From: Paracoccus beibuensis
GTDB taxonomy: Bacteria; Pseudomonadota; Alphaproteobacteria; Rhodobacterales; Rhodobacteraceae
Length of the DNA: 64,000 bases
NCBI RefSeq assembly: GCF_026162625.1
Contig: NZ_JAOTBD010000001.1
Location: forward strand, 62,001 to 126,000
Reading direction: 5' to 3'
This document shows, in pieces, positions 18,842 through 27,229 of this stretch. Position 1 is the first letter of the stretch, and every line of letters starts with the position of its first letter. Position numbers and translations under genes: made by a program. The notes beneath the pieces were generated by a model. It did not search any database, was not told the origin of the DNA, and worked only from the letters and a program-made list of their open reading frames with translations.

Positions 18842-19765
18842 TCAGCCGCGGGTGAGTTCCACGAAGACGTCCTCGAGGTCCGGCTGCTCGGTCGCCACGT
18901 CGAGGATGGGGATGCCGGCCCCGCGCACCGCGTCGAGGATCTGGTCGGCGCGCAAGCGCGAGGGCGGATAGGTGATGGCCACCCGCCCGTCGGGGCGGCG
19001 CTCGTGCCGCACGCCTTCGGGCAGCGGGGGCAGCGTGACGGGGCCGCCCGTGTCCAGCACGAGCGTCTTGCCGTCGGTGCGCGACAGGAGGTCGCGGGTG
19101 TTCTGGCGGATGACCACCTCTCCGTGGTTGATGATGGCGATTTCGTCGCACATCTGCTCGGCCTCTTCGAGGTAATGCGTCGTCAGGATGATGGTCATGC
19201 CCTGGTCGTTCAGGCGGCGAACGTTGGCCCAGAGCATCTCCCGCAGGGTGATGTCGACGCCGGCCGTCGGTTCGTCCAGCACCAGGATCTGCGGGCGGTG
19301 GACCAGCGCCTTGGCCAGCAGCAGCCGCCGCTTCATGCCCCCCGACAGGTTCCTGGCATAAGCGTTGGCCTGGTCGGTCAGGCCGACCAGCGCCAGCAAC
19401 TCGTCCGTCCAGCGTTCGGATTTCGGGACGCCGTAGAGGCCCGCCTGAACCTCGAGGCTGGCGCGGGGGGTGAAGAAGGGGTCCATGTTCAGCTCCTGCG
19501 GCATGACCCCGATGGCGGCGCGCGACTGGCGCGGGTTGCGGTCCTGGTCGAAGCCCCAGATGGTGACCTGGCCGGCCGTCTTGTTCACCAGCCCCGCCAG
19601 AATGTTGATCAGCGTCGACTTGCCTGCGCCGTTCGGACCCAGAAGGCCGAAGATGCTGCCCGCGCGGATCGTCAGGTCCACGCCCTTCAGCGCGTCCTTG
19701 GCGGGGGCATTGCCCTGCGCGGCATAGGTCTTGCGAAGGCCGGTGATCTGGATGGCGTCGGACAT
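18842..19765 (-). CDS. ABC transporter ATP-binding protein (ABC-2 exporter type)
   Basis: 307 residues. Walker A GPNGAGKSTL near 43-52, Q-loop in VMPQELNMDPFFTPRASLEVQAGLYG, signature LSGGMKRRLLLAKAL, Walker B ILVLDEPTAGVDI and the switch TTHYLEEAEQMCDEI. These match the CcmA/YadG-like group whose partner is an ABC-2 permease. A C-terminal about 80-residue domain follows (LPEGVRHERRPDGRVAITYPP). No permease gene is adjacent on either side, so the partner must be elsewhere. Substrate unknown. Confidence 0.88.
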   Translation of the reverse strand: MSDAIQITGLRKTYAAQGNAPAKDALKGVDLTIRAGSIFGLLGPNGAGKSTLINILAGLVNKTAGQVTIWGFDQDRNPRQSRAAIGVMPQELNMDPFFTPRASLEVQAGLYGVPKSERWTDELLALVGLTDQANAYARNLSGGMKRRLLLAKALVHRPQILVLDEPTAGVDITLREMLWANVRRLNDQGMTIILTTHYLEEAEQMCDEIAIINHGEVVIRQNTRDLLSRTDGKTLVLDTGGPVTLPPLPEGVRHERRPDGRVAITYPPSRLRADQILDAVRGAGIPILDVATEQPDLEDVFVELTRG

Positions 19766-19855
19766 GGGATTTCCTTGCGGAGCTTGCGAAGGCAGGCGGC
19801 GCTGCGCTAATGGGGGTTAGACCAGATGATGCAAGCCGCCACAAGAAGGCCAGCC

Positions 19856-20101
19856 ATGACGCAGCACGTGACGCCCGAGACGCCTCTGTCGACCGAAACG
19901 GGGATGGAGGCGCTGACCCGACCGGCCCCGGTGACCGAGGTCGTGACCCGCTGGCGCGTCAGCTGCGACGGCGACGACGCGGCAGGGCTGGGGCATCCGC
20001 GCGTGTGGCTGGCCATCGCGCCCGAGGCCGGGTTCGTCGACTGCGGATACTGCGACAAGCGCTTCGTCATCGACCGCGACCACGCCCACGACGACCACTG
20101 A
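19856..20101 (+). CDS. zf-CHCC zinc-finger protein (NDUFS6-like)
   Basis: 81 residues. The C-terminal half carries [26 protein letters not shown] with the His-Cys-Cys set of the zf-CHCC family; the mitochondrial relative NDUFS6 is a complex I subunit. The start at 19856 ([10 protein letters not shown]) is preferred because AAGAAGG precedes it; an in-frame ATG at 19826 is less likely. It is divergent from the ABC ATPase. Role in this organism not known. Confidence 0.8.
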   Translation: MTQHVTPETPLSTETGMEALTRPAPVTEVVTRWRVSCDGDDAAGLGHPRVWLAIAPEAGFVDCGYCDKRFVIDRDHAHDDH

Positions 20102-20152
20102 TCGCCCGCCTGTCCGCAGGGCGCGGGTCGAGCGCCCCCATCGAGGGGGCCC

Positions 20153-20337
20153 TCAACCCGGGGTGGCCTTGCCACCCTTGCCCGACCCGCCAGCCCGCGT
20201 GAACCGGCAGCGGTCCGAGCAGTAGCGCACGCTTTCCCAATCCCGCGCCATTTCCGTCGCCAGCTGAACGGCCGACTGCAGGCGGCGCATGTCTTCTGCG
20301 GCAGGTCCGACTTGCGGCGCATCGGCGGCATGGGCAT
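20153..20337 (-). pseudogene. DUF2256 small zinc-ribbon protein, frameshifted
   Basis: Two overlapping frames together spell a DUF2256 protein. From 20337: MRRKSDLPQKTCAACSRPFSWRRKW. The next frame: ARDWESVRYCSDRCRFTRAG, ending at 20153. The family pattern (KSDLP..TC..C.RPF.WRKKW...W..V.YCS..CR) is complete once one base is restored near 20248-20249 (GG-GCGCGG). The four Cys are present across the two parts. It may be a real pseudogene or a one-base assembly error. Function of the family unknown. ATG at 20337, 20331 or 20322 could be the start. Confidence 0.75.
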
Positions 20338-20408
20338 CCTTTCGGCGGCTGGAAGATCCGGGGCGGGCGTGGCAAAAGACGCATGACAGCAGCAGGGAAC
20401 AGGTGATC

Positions 20409-23207
20409 ATGGACGACGCATTCGGCAACGGCTGTCATCTGCATCTGATCGACGGATCGGCCTTCATCTTCCGTGCCTATCACGCACTGCCGCCGCTGAC
20501 GCGCAAGTCCGACGGCCTGCCGGTGGGTGCGGTCGCGGGGTTCTGCAACATGCTGTGGCGTTACGTGCAGACCGATGACGGTCACACCGCGCCGACCCAT
20601 GCGGCGGTGATCTTCGACCATTCGTCGAAGACCTTCCGGAACGAGATCTACTCGGCCTACAAGGCCCATCGCCCCGAGCCGCCCGAGGACCTGCGCCCCC
20701 AGTTCCCGTTGACGCGCGAGGCGACCCGCGCCTTCAACATCGCCTGCATCGAGACCGAGGGTTTCGAGGCCGACGACATCATAGCAGCGCTTGCCTGCCG
20801 TGCGCGCGAGGCCGGCGGCAGCGCCACGATCATCAGCAGCGACAAGGACCTGATGCAGCTGATCGGCGACGGCGTGGACATGCTGGACCCGATCAAGAAC
20901 AAGCTGATCGGCCCGGACGAGGTGTTCGAGAAGTTCGGCGTCGGGCCGGACCGTGTCGTGGACGTGCAGGCGCTGGCCGGCGACGCGGTCGACAACGTGC
21001 CGGGCGCGCCGGGCATCGGCATCAAGACCGCGGCCCTGCTGATCCAGGAATACGGCGACCTGGAGACGCTGCTGGCCAGCGCGTCCGAGATCAAGCAGCC
21101 CAAGCGCCGCCAGACGCTGATCGAGAACGCCGAGCAGATCCGCGTCTCGAAGCGGCTGGTCGAGCTGGACTGCAACACGCCGCTGGACTTCACGCTGGAG
21201 AGCCTGTCGGTGAAGGCGCCCCAGCCCGAGCGCCTGCTGGCCTTCCTGTCCGAGATGGAGTTCCGCACCCTGACGAACCGTGTGGCCGCGACCCTGGGCG
21301 CCGAGGCCCCGGTGATTCAGGCCGCGCCCGTCAGCGACGCGCCCGCCGCGCCCGAACTGCCGGCCATCGATACCGCCGCGTACGAGACCGTGACCACGGC
21401 CGAGGCTCTGGACGCCTGGATCGCGGCCATCCGAGAGGCCGGCGAGGTCGCCATCGACACCGAAACAACGGGCCTGGACGAGATGCAGGCGGATCTTGTC
21501 GGCCTGTCGCTTGCGGTGGCCCCGGGGCGGGCCTGTTATATCCCGGTGGGCCACGTGGCAGGCGGCGACGATCTTTTCGGGCAATCGGCGCGCGTGGACG
21601 GACAGCTGGACCTGCCGGTGGTGCTGGCGGCGCTGAAGCCGCTTCTGGAGGACAGGTCGATCCTGAAGATCGGCCAGAACCTGAAATACGACTGGAAGGT
21701 GCTGGCCCGCCACGGCGTCCGCATGGCCGCCCTGGTCGACACGATGCTGATGTCCTATGCGCTGAACGCGGGCACCCACAACCACGGCATGGACGAGCTG
21801 GCCGAACGCTACCTCGGCCACAAGTGCATCCCGATCAAGGACCTGATCGGGTCTGGCAAAAGCCAGATCCACTTCGGGCAGGTCGCCATCGACAACGCTG
21901 CCCCCTACGCGGCCGAGGATGCGGACGTCACGCTGCGCCTTTACCGGCATTTTGCGCCGATGCTGCCGGTCGAAAAGGTCTCGACCACCTATCACACGCT
22001 GGAACGGCCGATGATCCCCGTGCTGGCGCAGATGGAGATGGCGGGCGTGCGGATCGACACGGACGTTCTGAAGCGCATGTCGAACGCGTTCTCGCAGAAG
22101 ATGGCGGGGTTGGAGGACGAGATCTATGGCCTTGCGGGCCAGAGCTTCAACATCGGCAGCCCCAAGCAGCTGGGGGAAATCCTGTTCGACAAGATGGGCC
22201 TTGCCGGCGGTAAGCAGGGCAAGACCGGCGCCTTTTCCACCAGCGCGGACGTGCTTGAGGACCTGGCCGCCGAAGGCCACGACCTGCCGGCCCGGGTGCT
22301 GGACTGGCGCCAGATCAGCAAGCTGAAATCGACCTATACGGACGCGCTGCCGACCTATCTGAACGCAGAGACCGGCCGCGTGCACACCTGCTATTCGATC
22401 ACCGGGGCGCAGACCGGGCGGTTGTCATCGACCGATCCGAACCTGCAGAACATTCCAATCCGGACCGAGGAGGGCCGCCGCATCCGGCAGGCCTTCATCG
22501 CGCCCGAAGGCTACCGCATGGTCAGCCTGGACTACAGCCAGATCGAGCTGCGCATCCTGGCCCATGTGGCCGACATTCCGGCGCTGAAACAGGCGTTCCG
22601 CGAAGGGATCGACATCCACGCCATGACCGCCAGCCAGATGTTCGGCGTCCCGGTCGAGGGGATGGACCCGATGATCCGCCGCCAGGCCAAGGCGATCAAC
22701 TTCGGCGTCATCTACGGCATCTCGGGGTTCGGCCTCTCGCGCAACCTGCGCATCCCGCGGGCCGAGGCGCAGAGCTTCATCGACACCTATTTCGAACGTT
22801 TTCCGGAAATCCGCGCCTATATGGACAAGACCGTCACGGATGCAAAGCGCGACGGCTTCGTGACGACCCTGTTCGGCCGGCGGATCAACACGCCGGGCAT
22901 CAACCAGTCCGGACCTGCCGCCGGCGGTGCCCGCCGTGCCGCGATCAACGCGCCGATCCAGGGCGCGGCGGCCGACATCATCCGCCGCGCGATGATCCGC
23001 ATGCCCGACGCCATCGCCGACCTGCCCGCGCGGATGCTGCTGCAGGTGCATGACGAACTGGTCTTCGAGGTGCAGGAGGATGCGGTGGACGCGCTGATCG
23101 ACCGCGCGCGTGCCGTCATGGAGGGCGCTGCCGAACCCTCGCTGCGCCTTTCGGTCCCGTTGGTCGTGGACGCGGGCCAAGGCGCCAACTGGGCCGAGGC
23201 GCACTGA
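20409..23207 (+). CDS. polA: DNA polymerase I
   Basis: 932 residues in three domains. 5'-3' flap nuclease (about 1-290: LHLIDGSAFIFRAYHALPPL, EGFEADDIIA, SSDKDLMQLI, GDAVDNVPGAPGIGIKTAA). 3'-5' exonuclease with acidic residues intact (VAIDTETTGLDEM, KIGQNLKYDWKVL, YAAEDADVTLRLY), so proofreading is expected. Family A polymerase with motif A MVSLDYSQIELRILAH, motif B RRQAKAINFGVIYGISGFGLS and motif C LLQVHDELVFEV. Replaces Okazaki primers and fills repair gaps. The ATG at 20409 is chosen because the extension upstream lies over the DUF2256 gene. Confidence 0.98.
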   Translation: MDDAFGNGCHLHLIDGSAFIFRAYHALPPLTRKSDGLPVGAVAGFCNMLWRYVQTDDGHTAPTHAAVIFDHSSKTFRNEIYSAYKAHRPEPPEDLRPQFPLTREATRAFNIACIETEGFEADDIIAALACRAREAGGSATIISSDKDLMQLIGDGVDMLDPIKNKLIGPDEVFEKFGVGPDRVVDVQALAGDAVDNVPGAPGIGIKTAALLIQEYGDLETLLASASEIKQPKRRQTLIENAEQIRVSKRLVELDCNTPLDFTLESLSVKAPQPERLLAFLSEMEFRTLTNRVAATLGAEAPVIQAAPVSDAPAAPELPAIDTAAYETVTTAEALDAWIAAIREAGEVAIDTETTGLDEMQADLVGLSLAVAPGRACYIPVGHVAGGDDLFGQSARVDGQLDLPVVLAALKPLLEDRSILKIGQNLKYDWKVLARHGVRMAALVDTMLMSYALNAGTHNHGMDELAERYLGHKCIPIKDLIGSGKSQIHFGQVAIDNAAPYAAEDADVTLRLYRHFAPMLPVEKVSTTYHTLERPMIPVLAQMEMAGVRIDTDVLKRMSNAFSQKMAGLEDEIYGLAGQSFNIGSPKQLGEILFDKMGLAGGKQGKTGAFSTSADVLEDLAAEGHDLPARVLDWRQISKLKSTYTDALPTYLNAETGRVHTCYSITGAQTGRLSSTDPNLQNIPIRTEEGRRIRQAFIAPEGYRMVSLDYSQIELRILAHVADIPALKQAFREGIDIHAMTASQMFGVPVEGMDPMIRRQAKAINFGVIYGISGFGLSRNLRIPRAEAQSFIDTYFERFPEIRAYMDKTVTDAKRDGFVTTLFGRRINTPGINQSGPAAGGARRAAINAPIQGAAADIIRRAMIRMPDAIADLPARMLLQVHDELVFEVQEDAVDALIDRARAVMEGAAEPSLRLSVPLVVDAGQGANWAEAH

Positions 23208-23229
23208 GCCGAAACGGCCCCGGCGCGCT

Positions 23230-24582
23230 TCAGACCGCCACCGAATGTCCGCCCTGGGGCGCGGCATAGGCATCCAGCGCCTGTGCGATCAGCCGCGTCA
23301 GGGGGCGACCCTCGGGCGTGATCTGCAGCGCCTCGTTGCTTTGCCGCAGGGCAGGGCCGAAGCGCTGCAGGACGGGCCGGAACAGCGCCGACTGCGCGTC
23401 GGGCGACAGGTCGAAACGGCGGGTGATCTCGGCCATGTCGATGCGGAAATCGCACATCAGCGCCTCGATCATCCGGCCGCGACAGGCGTCCTCGGCAGTG
23501 AAGGCATGGCCGCGCGTCACCGGGATGCGCCCGTCGCGCACCGCTGCCGTATAGACGCCCGTCGCGGGGGCGTTCTGCGCATAGCCCTGCGGATAGCGAG
23601 AGATCGACGAAGCCCCCAGCCCGATCAGCACCTCGGCCGGATCGTCGGTATAGCCCTGGAAATTCCGCCGCAGCCGACCCTCGGCCGCCGCGCGGGCCAG
23701 TCCGTCCTGCGGTCGTGCGAAATGGTCGATCCCGATCGCTTGGAAGCCGTCGCCCCGGAACAGGTCGGACGCGGCATCGAACAGCGACAGCCGCGCCTCT
23801 CCCTCGGGCAGCGCGTCGCCGGGGATCATCACCTGCCGCTTGGACATCCACGGGACATGGGCATAGCCGTAAAGGGCGATGCGATCTGGCGACAGTGCCA
23901 GCACCTTCTGCACCGTGTCCGCGATGCGTGGCAGGGTCTGGTGGGGCAGGCCATAGAGGATGTCGGCGTTCAGCCCGGCGATGCCGTGACCGCGAATCAG
24001 GTCCACCGCCTCTGCCGTCATCTCGAAGCTTTGCGGGCGGCCGATCGTCTCCTGAATCTGCGGGTCGAAGTCCTGGATGCCGATCGAGGCGCGGGTCATT
24101 CCCGCCGCCGCCAGCGCGGCCATGCGGGGTGCGTCGATCTCGGACGGGTCGATCTCGACCGAGAACTCGCCGCCTTCCTCCAGCGGGAACAGGTTGAAGA
24201 CCGCGCCGGCCAGCTGGCAGATCAGATCGGGCGTCAGCAGCGTCGGCGTGCCGCCACCCCAGTGCAGGCGCGACAACCCGATGCGTGGCGCCAGGCGGTG
24301 GCGCAGGGCCAGCAACTCCGACCGCAGGGTCGCGACATAGGCGCGCACCGGGTCCATGCTCTGGGTGCCCTGGGTGCGGCAGGCGCAGAACCAGCACAGC
24401 CGCCGGCAGAACGGGATGTGGATATACAGCGAGATCTTCGCCCCCTCGGGCACGGCCATCATCCATCCGCCGACAAGGTCGGCGCCCATGGCCTTGAACT
24501 GCGTCGCCGGCGGATAGCTGGTATAGCGCGGCGCACAGGCCTGAAACAGACCGGCACGCCTGAGTTGCGAAATATGCTCCAT
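23230..24582 (-). CDS. hemN: Oxygen-independent coproporphyrinogen III oxidase HemN
   Basis: 450-residue radical SAM enzyme that decarboxylates coproporphyrinogen III to protoporphyrinogen IX without oxygen. The 4Fe-4S motif is IPFCRRLCWFCAC with Cys at 59, 63 and 66, and also the fourth conserved Cys68 of true HemN. LHWGGGTPTLL, SVEIDPSEID and GHGIAGLNADILYGLPHQT are family sequence. It is divergent from fnrL, with an FNR-type site between them centred about 42 bp from this start codon, in keeping with low-oxygen induction. Confidence 0.95.
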   Translation of the reverse strand: MEHISQLRRAGLFQACAPRYTSYPPATQFKAMGADLVGGWMMAVPEGAKISLYIHIPFCRRLCWFCACRTQGTQSMDPVRAYVATLRSELLALRHRLAPRIGLSRLHWGGGTPTLLTPDLICQLAGAVFNLFPLEEGGEFSVEIDPSEIDAPRMAALAAAGMTRASIGIQDFDPQIQETIGRPQSFEMTAEAVDLIRGHGIAGLNADILYGLPHQTLPRIADTVQKVLALSPDRIALYGYAHVPWMSKRQVMIPGDALPEGEARLSLFDAASDLFRGDGFQAIGIDHFARPQDGLARAAAEGRLRRNFQGYTDDPAEVLIGLGASSISRYPQGYAQNAPATGVYTAAVRDGRIPVTRGHAFTAEDACRGRMIEALMCDFRIDMAEITRRFDLSPDAQSALFRPVLQRFGPALRQSNEALQITPEGRPLTRLIAQALDAYAAPQGGHSVAV

Positions 24583-24602
24583 GCGCCTATCCTTGAAGCA
24601 AG

Positions 24603-25382
24603 ATGCGACCGCCTTCCTTGACCCAGATCAAGCCCGGACAGACGGGCACGGCAACGCATGAGGACATGCGCTGCACGGACTGTCCGATTCGCTATCGGGC
24701 AGTGTGCGCGCATTGCGAAGGCGAAGAGCTGACGAATCTGGAACAGATCAAGTTCTATCGCAGCTACGAGTCCGGCCAGGCGATCGTCTGGGAGGGCGAT
24801 CGGATGGACTTTGTCGCATCGGTCGTGACCGGGGTGGCGTCGCTGACCCAGACGCTGGAGGACGGGCGCACGCAGATGGTGGGCCTGCTGCTGCCAAGCG
24901 ATTTCCTGGGCCGCCCGGGCCGCCACGAGGCGGCCTATAACGCCACGGCGGCGACCAAGGTCGTGCTGTGCTGTTTCCGGCGCAAGCCGTTCGACCAGAT
25001 GATGCGCCAGACGCCGCACCTGGCCCATCGCCTGCTGGAAATGACCCTGGACGAGTTGGACGCGGCTCGCGAATGGATGCTGCTTCTGGGACGCAAGACA
25101 GCGCGGGAAAAGATAGCGTCCTTCATCTCCATCATCGCGCGTCGTCAGGCGGCGCTGCACAAGCGGCAGCCCGGCGGCCGCATGGTGCTGGACCTGCCGC
25201 TGACGCGAGAGGCGATGTCGGACTATCTGGGCCTGACGATCGAAACCGTCAGCCGCCAGATGACGGCGCTGAAGCGCGACGGGGTGATCGAATTGCAGGG
25301 GAAGCGCGGCGTGATCCTGCCGGACTTCGCCCGCCTGGTCGAGGAATCGGGTGACGATTCCGACGGCGGCCTGCCCGCCTGA
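24603..25382 (+). CDS. fnrL: Crp/Fnr-family oxygen-sensing regulator (FnrL/FnrP)
   Basis: Up to 259 residues. N-terminal Cys set C24, C27, C35, C38 (MRCTDCPIRYRAVCAHC) plus C123/C124 (VVLCCFRRKPF) supplies 4Fe-4S ligands as in FNR. Then the cNMP-like fold (FVASVVTGVASLTQTLEDGRTQMVGLLLPSDFLGRPGR), the dimer helix LLEMTLDELDAAREWMLLLGRKTAREKIASF and the HTH LTREAMSDYLGLTIETVSRQMTALKRDGVI, whose E..SR reads TTGA half-sites. It controls micro-oxic genes. The in-frame ATG at 24666 is a possible true start, because the FNR box lies inside the longer frame, but its ribosome site is poorly spaced. In Paracoccus the gene near cco is called fnrP. Confidence 0.93.
   Translation: MRPPSLTQIKPGQTGTATHEDMRCTDCPIRYRAVCAHCEGEELTNLEQIKFYRSYESGQAIVWEGDRMDFVASVVTGVASLTQTLEDGRTQMVGLLLPSDFLGRPGRHEAAYNATAATKVVLCCFRRKPFDQMMRQTPHLAHRLLEMTLDELDAAREWMLLLGRKTAREKIASFISIIARRQAALHKRQPGGRMVLDLPLTREAMSDYLGLTIETVSRQMTALKRDGVIELQGKRGVILPDFARLVEESGDDSDGGLPA
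24618..24631. promoter_or_regulatory. FNR-type box between hemN and fnrL
   Basis: TTGACCCAGATCAA matches the FNR consensus TTGAT-N4-ATCAA at 9 of 10 positions. It lies 36 bp before the hemN start and inside the longest fnrL open frame (codons 6-10), so it favours a downstream fnrL start. It could drive hemN, autoregulate fnrL, or both. Confidence 0.75.
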
Positions 25383-25421
25383 CCCTTTCCATCCCGCGTC
25401 ACGGCTGCTAACCGGGCGCTT

Positions 25422-25456
25422 CCCGGTCGCAGCCTACCCGGGTCACAAAAACAAGG
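25422..25456 (+). promoter_or_regulatory. Putative preQ1-I riboswitch in the queC leader
   Basis: Stem CCCGG (25422-25426) pairs with CCGGG (25438-25442) around the loop TCGCAGCCTAC, followed by the A-rich tail TCACAAAAACAAGGG. This layout and much of the sequence, including GGUCGCAG and ACAAAA(A)CAAGG, matches the preQ1-I aptamer as known from Thermoanaerobacter tengcongensis. The terminal AAGGG is also the likely Shine-Dalgarno, 8 bp before the queC ATG at 25465, so ligand binding should block translation of queC. Confidence 0.85.
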
Positions 25457-25464
25457 GTCACAGA

Positions 25465-26172
25465 ATGAAAACCACTCTCGTCTGCTCGGGCGGGCTCGAT
25501 TCCGTCTCGCTTGCCCAAGTGCTGGCAGCGGAAGGGCGGCTCTCGCGCATCGTCAGCTTCGATTACGGCCAGCGCCACCGGAAGGAGCTGGAATTCGCCG
25601 CCGCCTGCGCCGGGCGCCTGGGGGTGCCCTTCCACCTGGTCGACCTGTCGGGTCTGGGCGCGGCGCTGTCGGGGTCGGCGCTGACCGACGATGTCGCGGT
25701 GCCTGACGGCCACTATGCCGAAGACACCATGCGCGTCACGGTGGTGCCCAATCGCAACGCGATCATGCTGACGATCGCCTTCGGCATCGCCGCCGCCAAT
25801 GGAGACACGGCCGTCGCGGCGGCGGTGCATGGGGGCGATCACTTCATCTATCCCGACTGCCGGCCCGCCTTCACCGATGCCTTCGGCGCCATGCAGCGGG
25901 CGGCGCTGGACGGCTATGCCGATGTGGCACTGCACGTGCCCTTCGTGCGCGCCACCAAGGCCGATATCGTGACGGCGGGGGCCGCGGCCGGCGCGCCCTT
26001 CGCAGAGACCTGGTCCTGCTACAAGGGCGGGGATCTGCACTGCGGACGCTGCGGCACCTGCGTCGAGCGGCGCGAGGCGTTTCACCTGGCGGGCGTCGCC
26101 GACCCCACGGATTACGAGGACCGGGTTTTCTGGTGTGCCGCCGTGGCCGCCCATGTGGCAGGGGGCGCGTGA
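25465..26172 (+). CDS. queC: 7-cyano-7-deazaguanine (preQ0) synthase QueC
   Basis: 235 residues. Converts 7-carboxy-7-deazaguanine to preQ0 using ATP and ammonia in queuosine synthesis. PP-loop SGGLDSVSLAQVLAAEG at 8-24, FDYGQRHRKELEFA, VVPNRNAIMLTIA, and the zinc site ETWSCYKGGDLHCGRCGTCVERREAF near the C-terminus. The start at 25465 is fixed by the riboswitch and ribosome site just upstream; the longer frame is not supported. It overlaps queD by 1 bp and is first of queCDE. Confidence 0.96.
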   Translation: MKTTLVCSGGLDSVSLAQVLAAEGRLSRIVSFDYGQRHRKELEFAAACAGRLGVPFHLVDLSGLGAALSGSALTDDVAVPDGHYAEDTMRVTVVPNRNAIMLTIAFGIAAANGDTAVAAAVHGGDHFIYPDCRPAFTDAFGAMQRAALDGYADVALHVPFVRATKADIVTAGAAAGAPFAETWSCYKGGDLHCGRCGTCVERREAFHLAGVADPTDYEDRVFWCAAVAAHVAGGA

Positions 26173-26525
26173 TGTTTCGGATCACCAAAGAGTTCCACTT
26201 CAGCGCTTCGCACCGGCTGGACCATCTGGCGCCGGACCATCAATGCGCGCGGCTGCACGGCCATAACTATATCGTCGTGGTCGAACTGGCGGCGGCCGGC
26301 CTGAATTCCGACGGCTTCGTGCGCGATTATCACGAGCTGGCGCCGCTGAAGGACCACATCGACGGCACGTTCGACCACCGGCACCTGAACGACGTGCTGG
26401 ACGGGCCCACCACGGCCGAGAACCTGGCGCGGCATTTCTTCCAGTGGAGCCGCGCGCGCTGGCCAGAGGTCAGCGCCGTCAGGGTCAGCGAGACGCCGAA
26501 GACCTGGGCGGAGTTCCGGCCATGA
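26172..26525 (+). CDS. queD: 6-carboxy-5,6,7,8-tetrahydropterin synthase QueD
   Basis: 117 residues. Turns dihydroneopterin triphosphate into carboxytetrahydropterin, the step before QueE. Zinc His ligands: H14 (FSASHRLDH) and H29/H31 (CARLHGHNY); the catalytic Cys25 lies four residues before [11 protein letters not shown] and VSETPKTW complete the pattern. The ATG shares its first base with the queC stop (tgATG). Ends 4 bp inside queE. Confidence 0.95.
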   Translation: MFRITKEFHFSASHRLDHLAPDHQCARLHGHNYIVVVELAAAGLNSDGFVRDYHELAPLKDHIDGTFDHRHLNDVLDGPTTAENLARHFFQWSRARWPEVSAVRVSETPKTWAEFRP

Positions 26526-27226
26526 GCCGGCTGCGCATCGCGGAGATCTTTGGCCCCACGATCCAGGGCGAGGGCGCGCTGATTGGCCAGCCCACGGTCT
26601 TCGTCCGCGCGGGCGGCTGCGACTATCGCTGCGCGTGGTGCGATTCGCTGCACGCTGTGGACAGCCGCTTCCGCGACAGCTGGGCCCCGATGGAGGCGCC
26701 AGAGGTCTGGGCGCGGGTGCGCGAGCTGTCGGCCGGGCGGCCGCTGACCGTGTCGATCTCGGGCGGCAACCCGGCGATTCAGGACTTCGGGCCGTTGATC
26801 GAACTGGGGCGGATCGAGGGGTACAGGTTCGCGCTGGAAACCCAGGGCTCGATCGCCCGAGACTGGTTCGTCGGGCTGGAGATGCTGGTCCTGAGCCCGA
26901 AGCCGCCGTCCAGCGGCGAGCGTGCGGACTGGGCGGCGTTTGAGGCCTGCGTCGCGGCGGGGGCGAGGCAGACGGCGCTGAAGATCGTGATCTTCGACGA
27001 CCAAGACTATGCCTGGGCGCAGGAGGTGGCGGGACGCTATCCCGACCTGCCGCTGTATCTGCAGCCCGGCAACCCGGAGGTCGATCCCGAGGTGCCGGTG
27101 GCGGCGCAGGACGTCGCGGACCGGGTCCTCTGGCTGGTAGGCAAGGTCTGCGCCGACGGCTGGTTCGCCGCACACGTCCTGCCCCAGCTGCACGTGATGC
27201 TGTGGGGCAACAAGCGCGGGGTGTGA
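26522..27226 (+). CDS. queE: 7-carboxy-7-deazaguanine synthase QueE
   Basis: 234-residue radical SAM enzyme that contracts the pterin ring. It has [32 protein letters not shown] with the CxxxCxxC cluster at 33, 37 and 40, then [12 protein letters not shown] and LSPKPPSSG. Overlaps queD by 4 bp and closes the queCDE operon; queF and tgt are not nearby. A large G-run/C-run hairpin follows. Confidence 0.95.
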   Translation: MSRLRIAEIFGPTIQGEGALIGQPTVFVRAGGCDYRCAWCDSLHAVDSRFRDSWAPMEAPEVWARVRELSAGRPLTVSISGGNPAIQDFGPLIELGRIEGYRFALETQGSIARDWFVGLEMLVLSPKPPSSGERADWAAFEACVAAGARQTALKIVIFDDQDYAWAQEVAGRYPDLPLYLQPGNPEVDPEVPVAAQDVADRVLWLVGKVCADGWFAAHVLPQLHVMLWGNKRGV

Positions 27227-27229
27227 TTG

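Noticed and set aside
18827-18846. Palindromic GACCCGC/GCGGGTC between the HIT gene and the ABC ATPase gene
   Set aside because: The arms pair, but there is no T-run and the gap is only 13 bp and overlaps both stop codons; could be chance at this GC content.
20067-22385. Open frame of 772 residues on the minus strand opposite polA
   Set aside because: Antisense of polA; His/Arg/Gly-rich translation with no recognisable domain. Its last part includes the second frame of the DUF2256 region only by chance.
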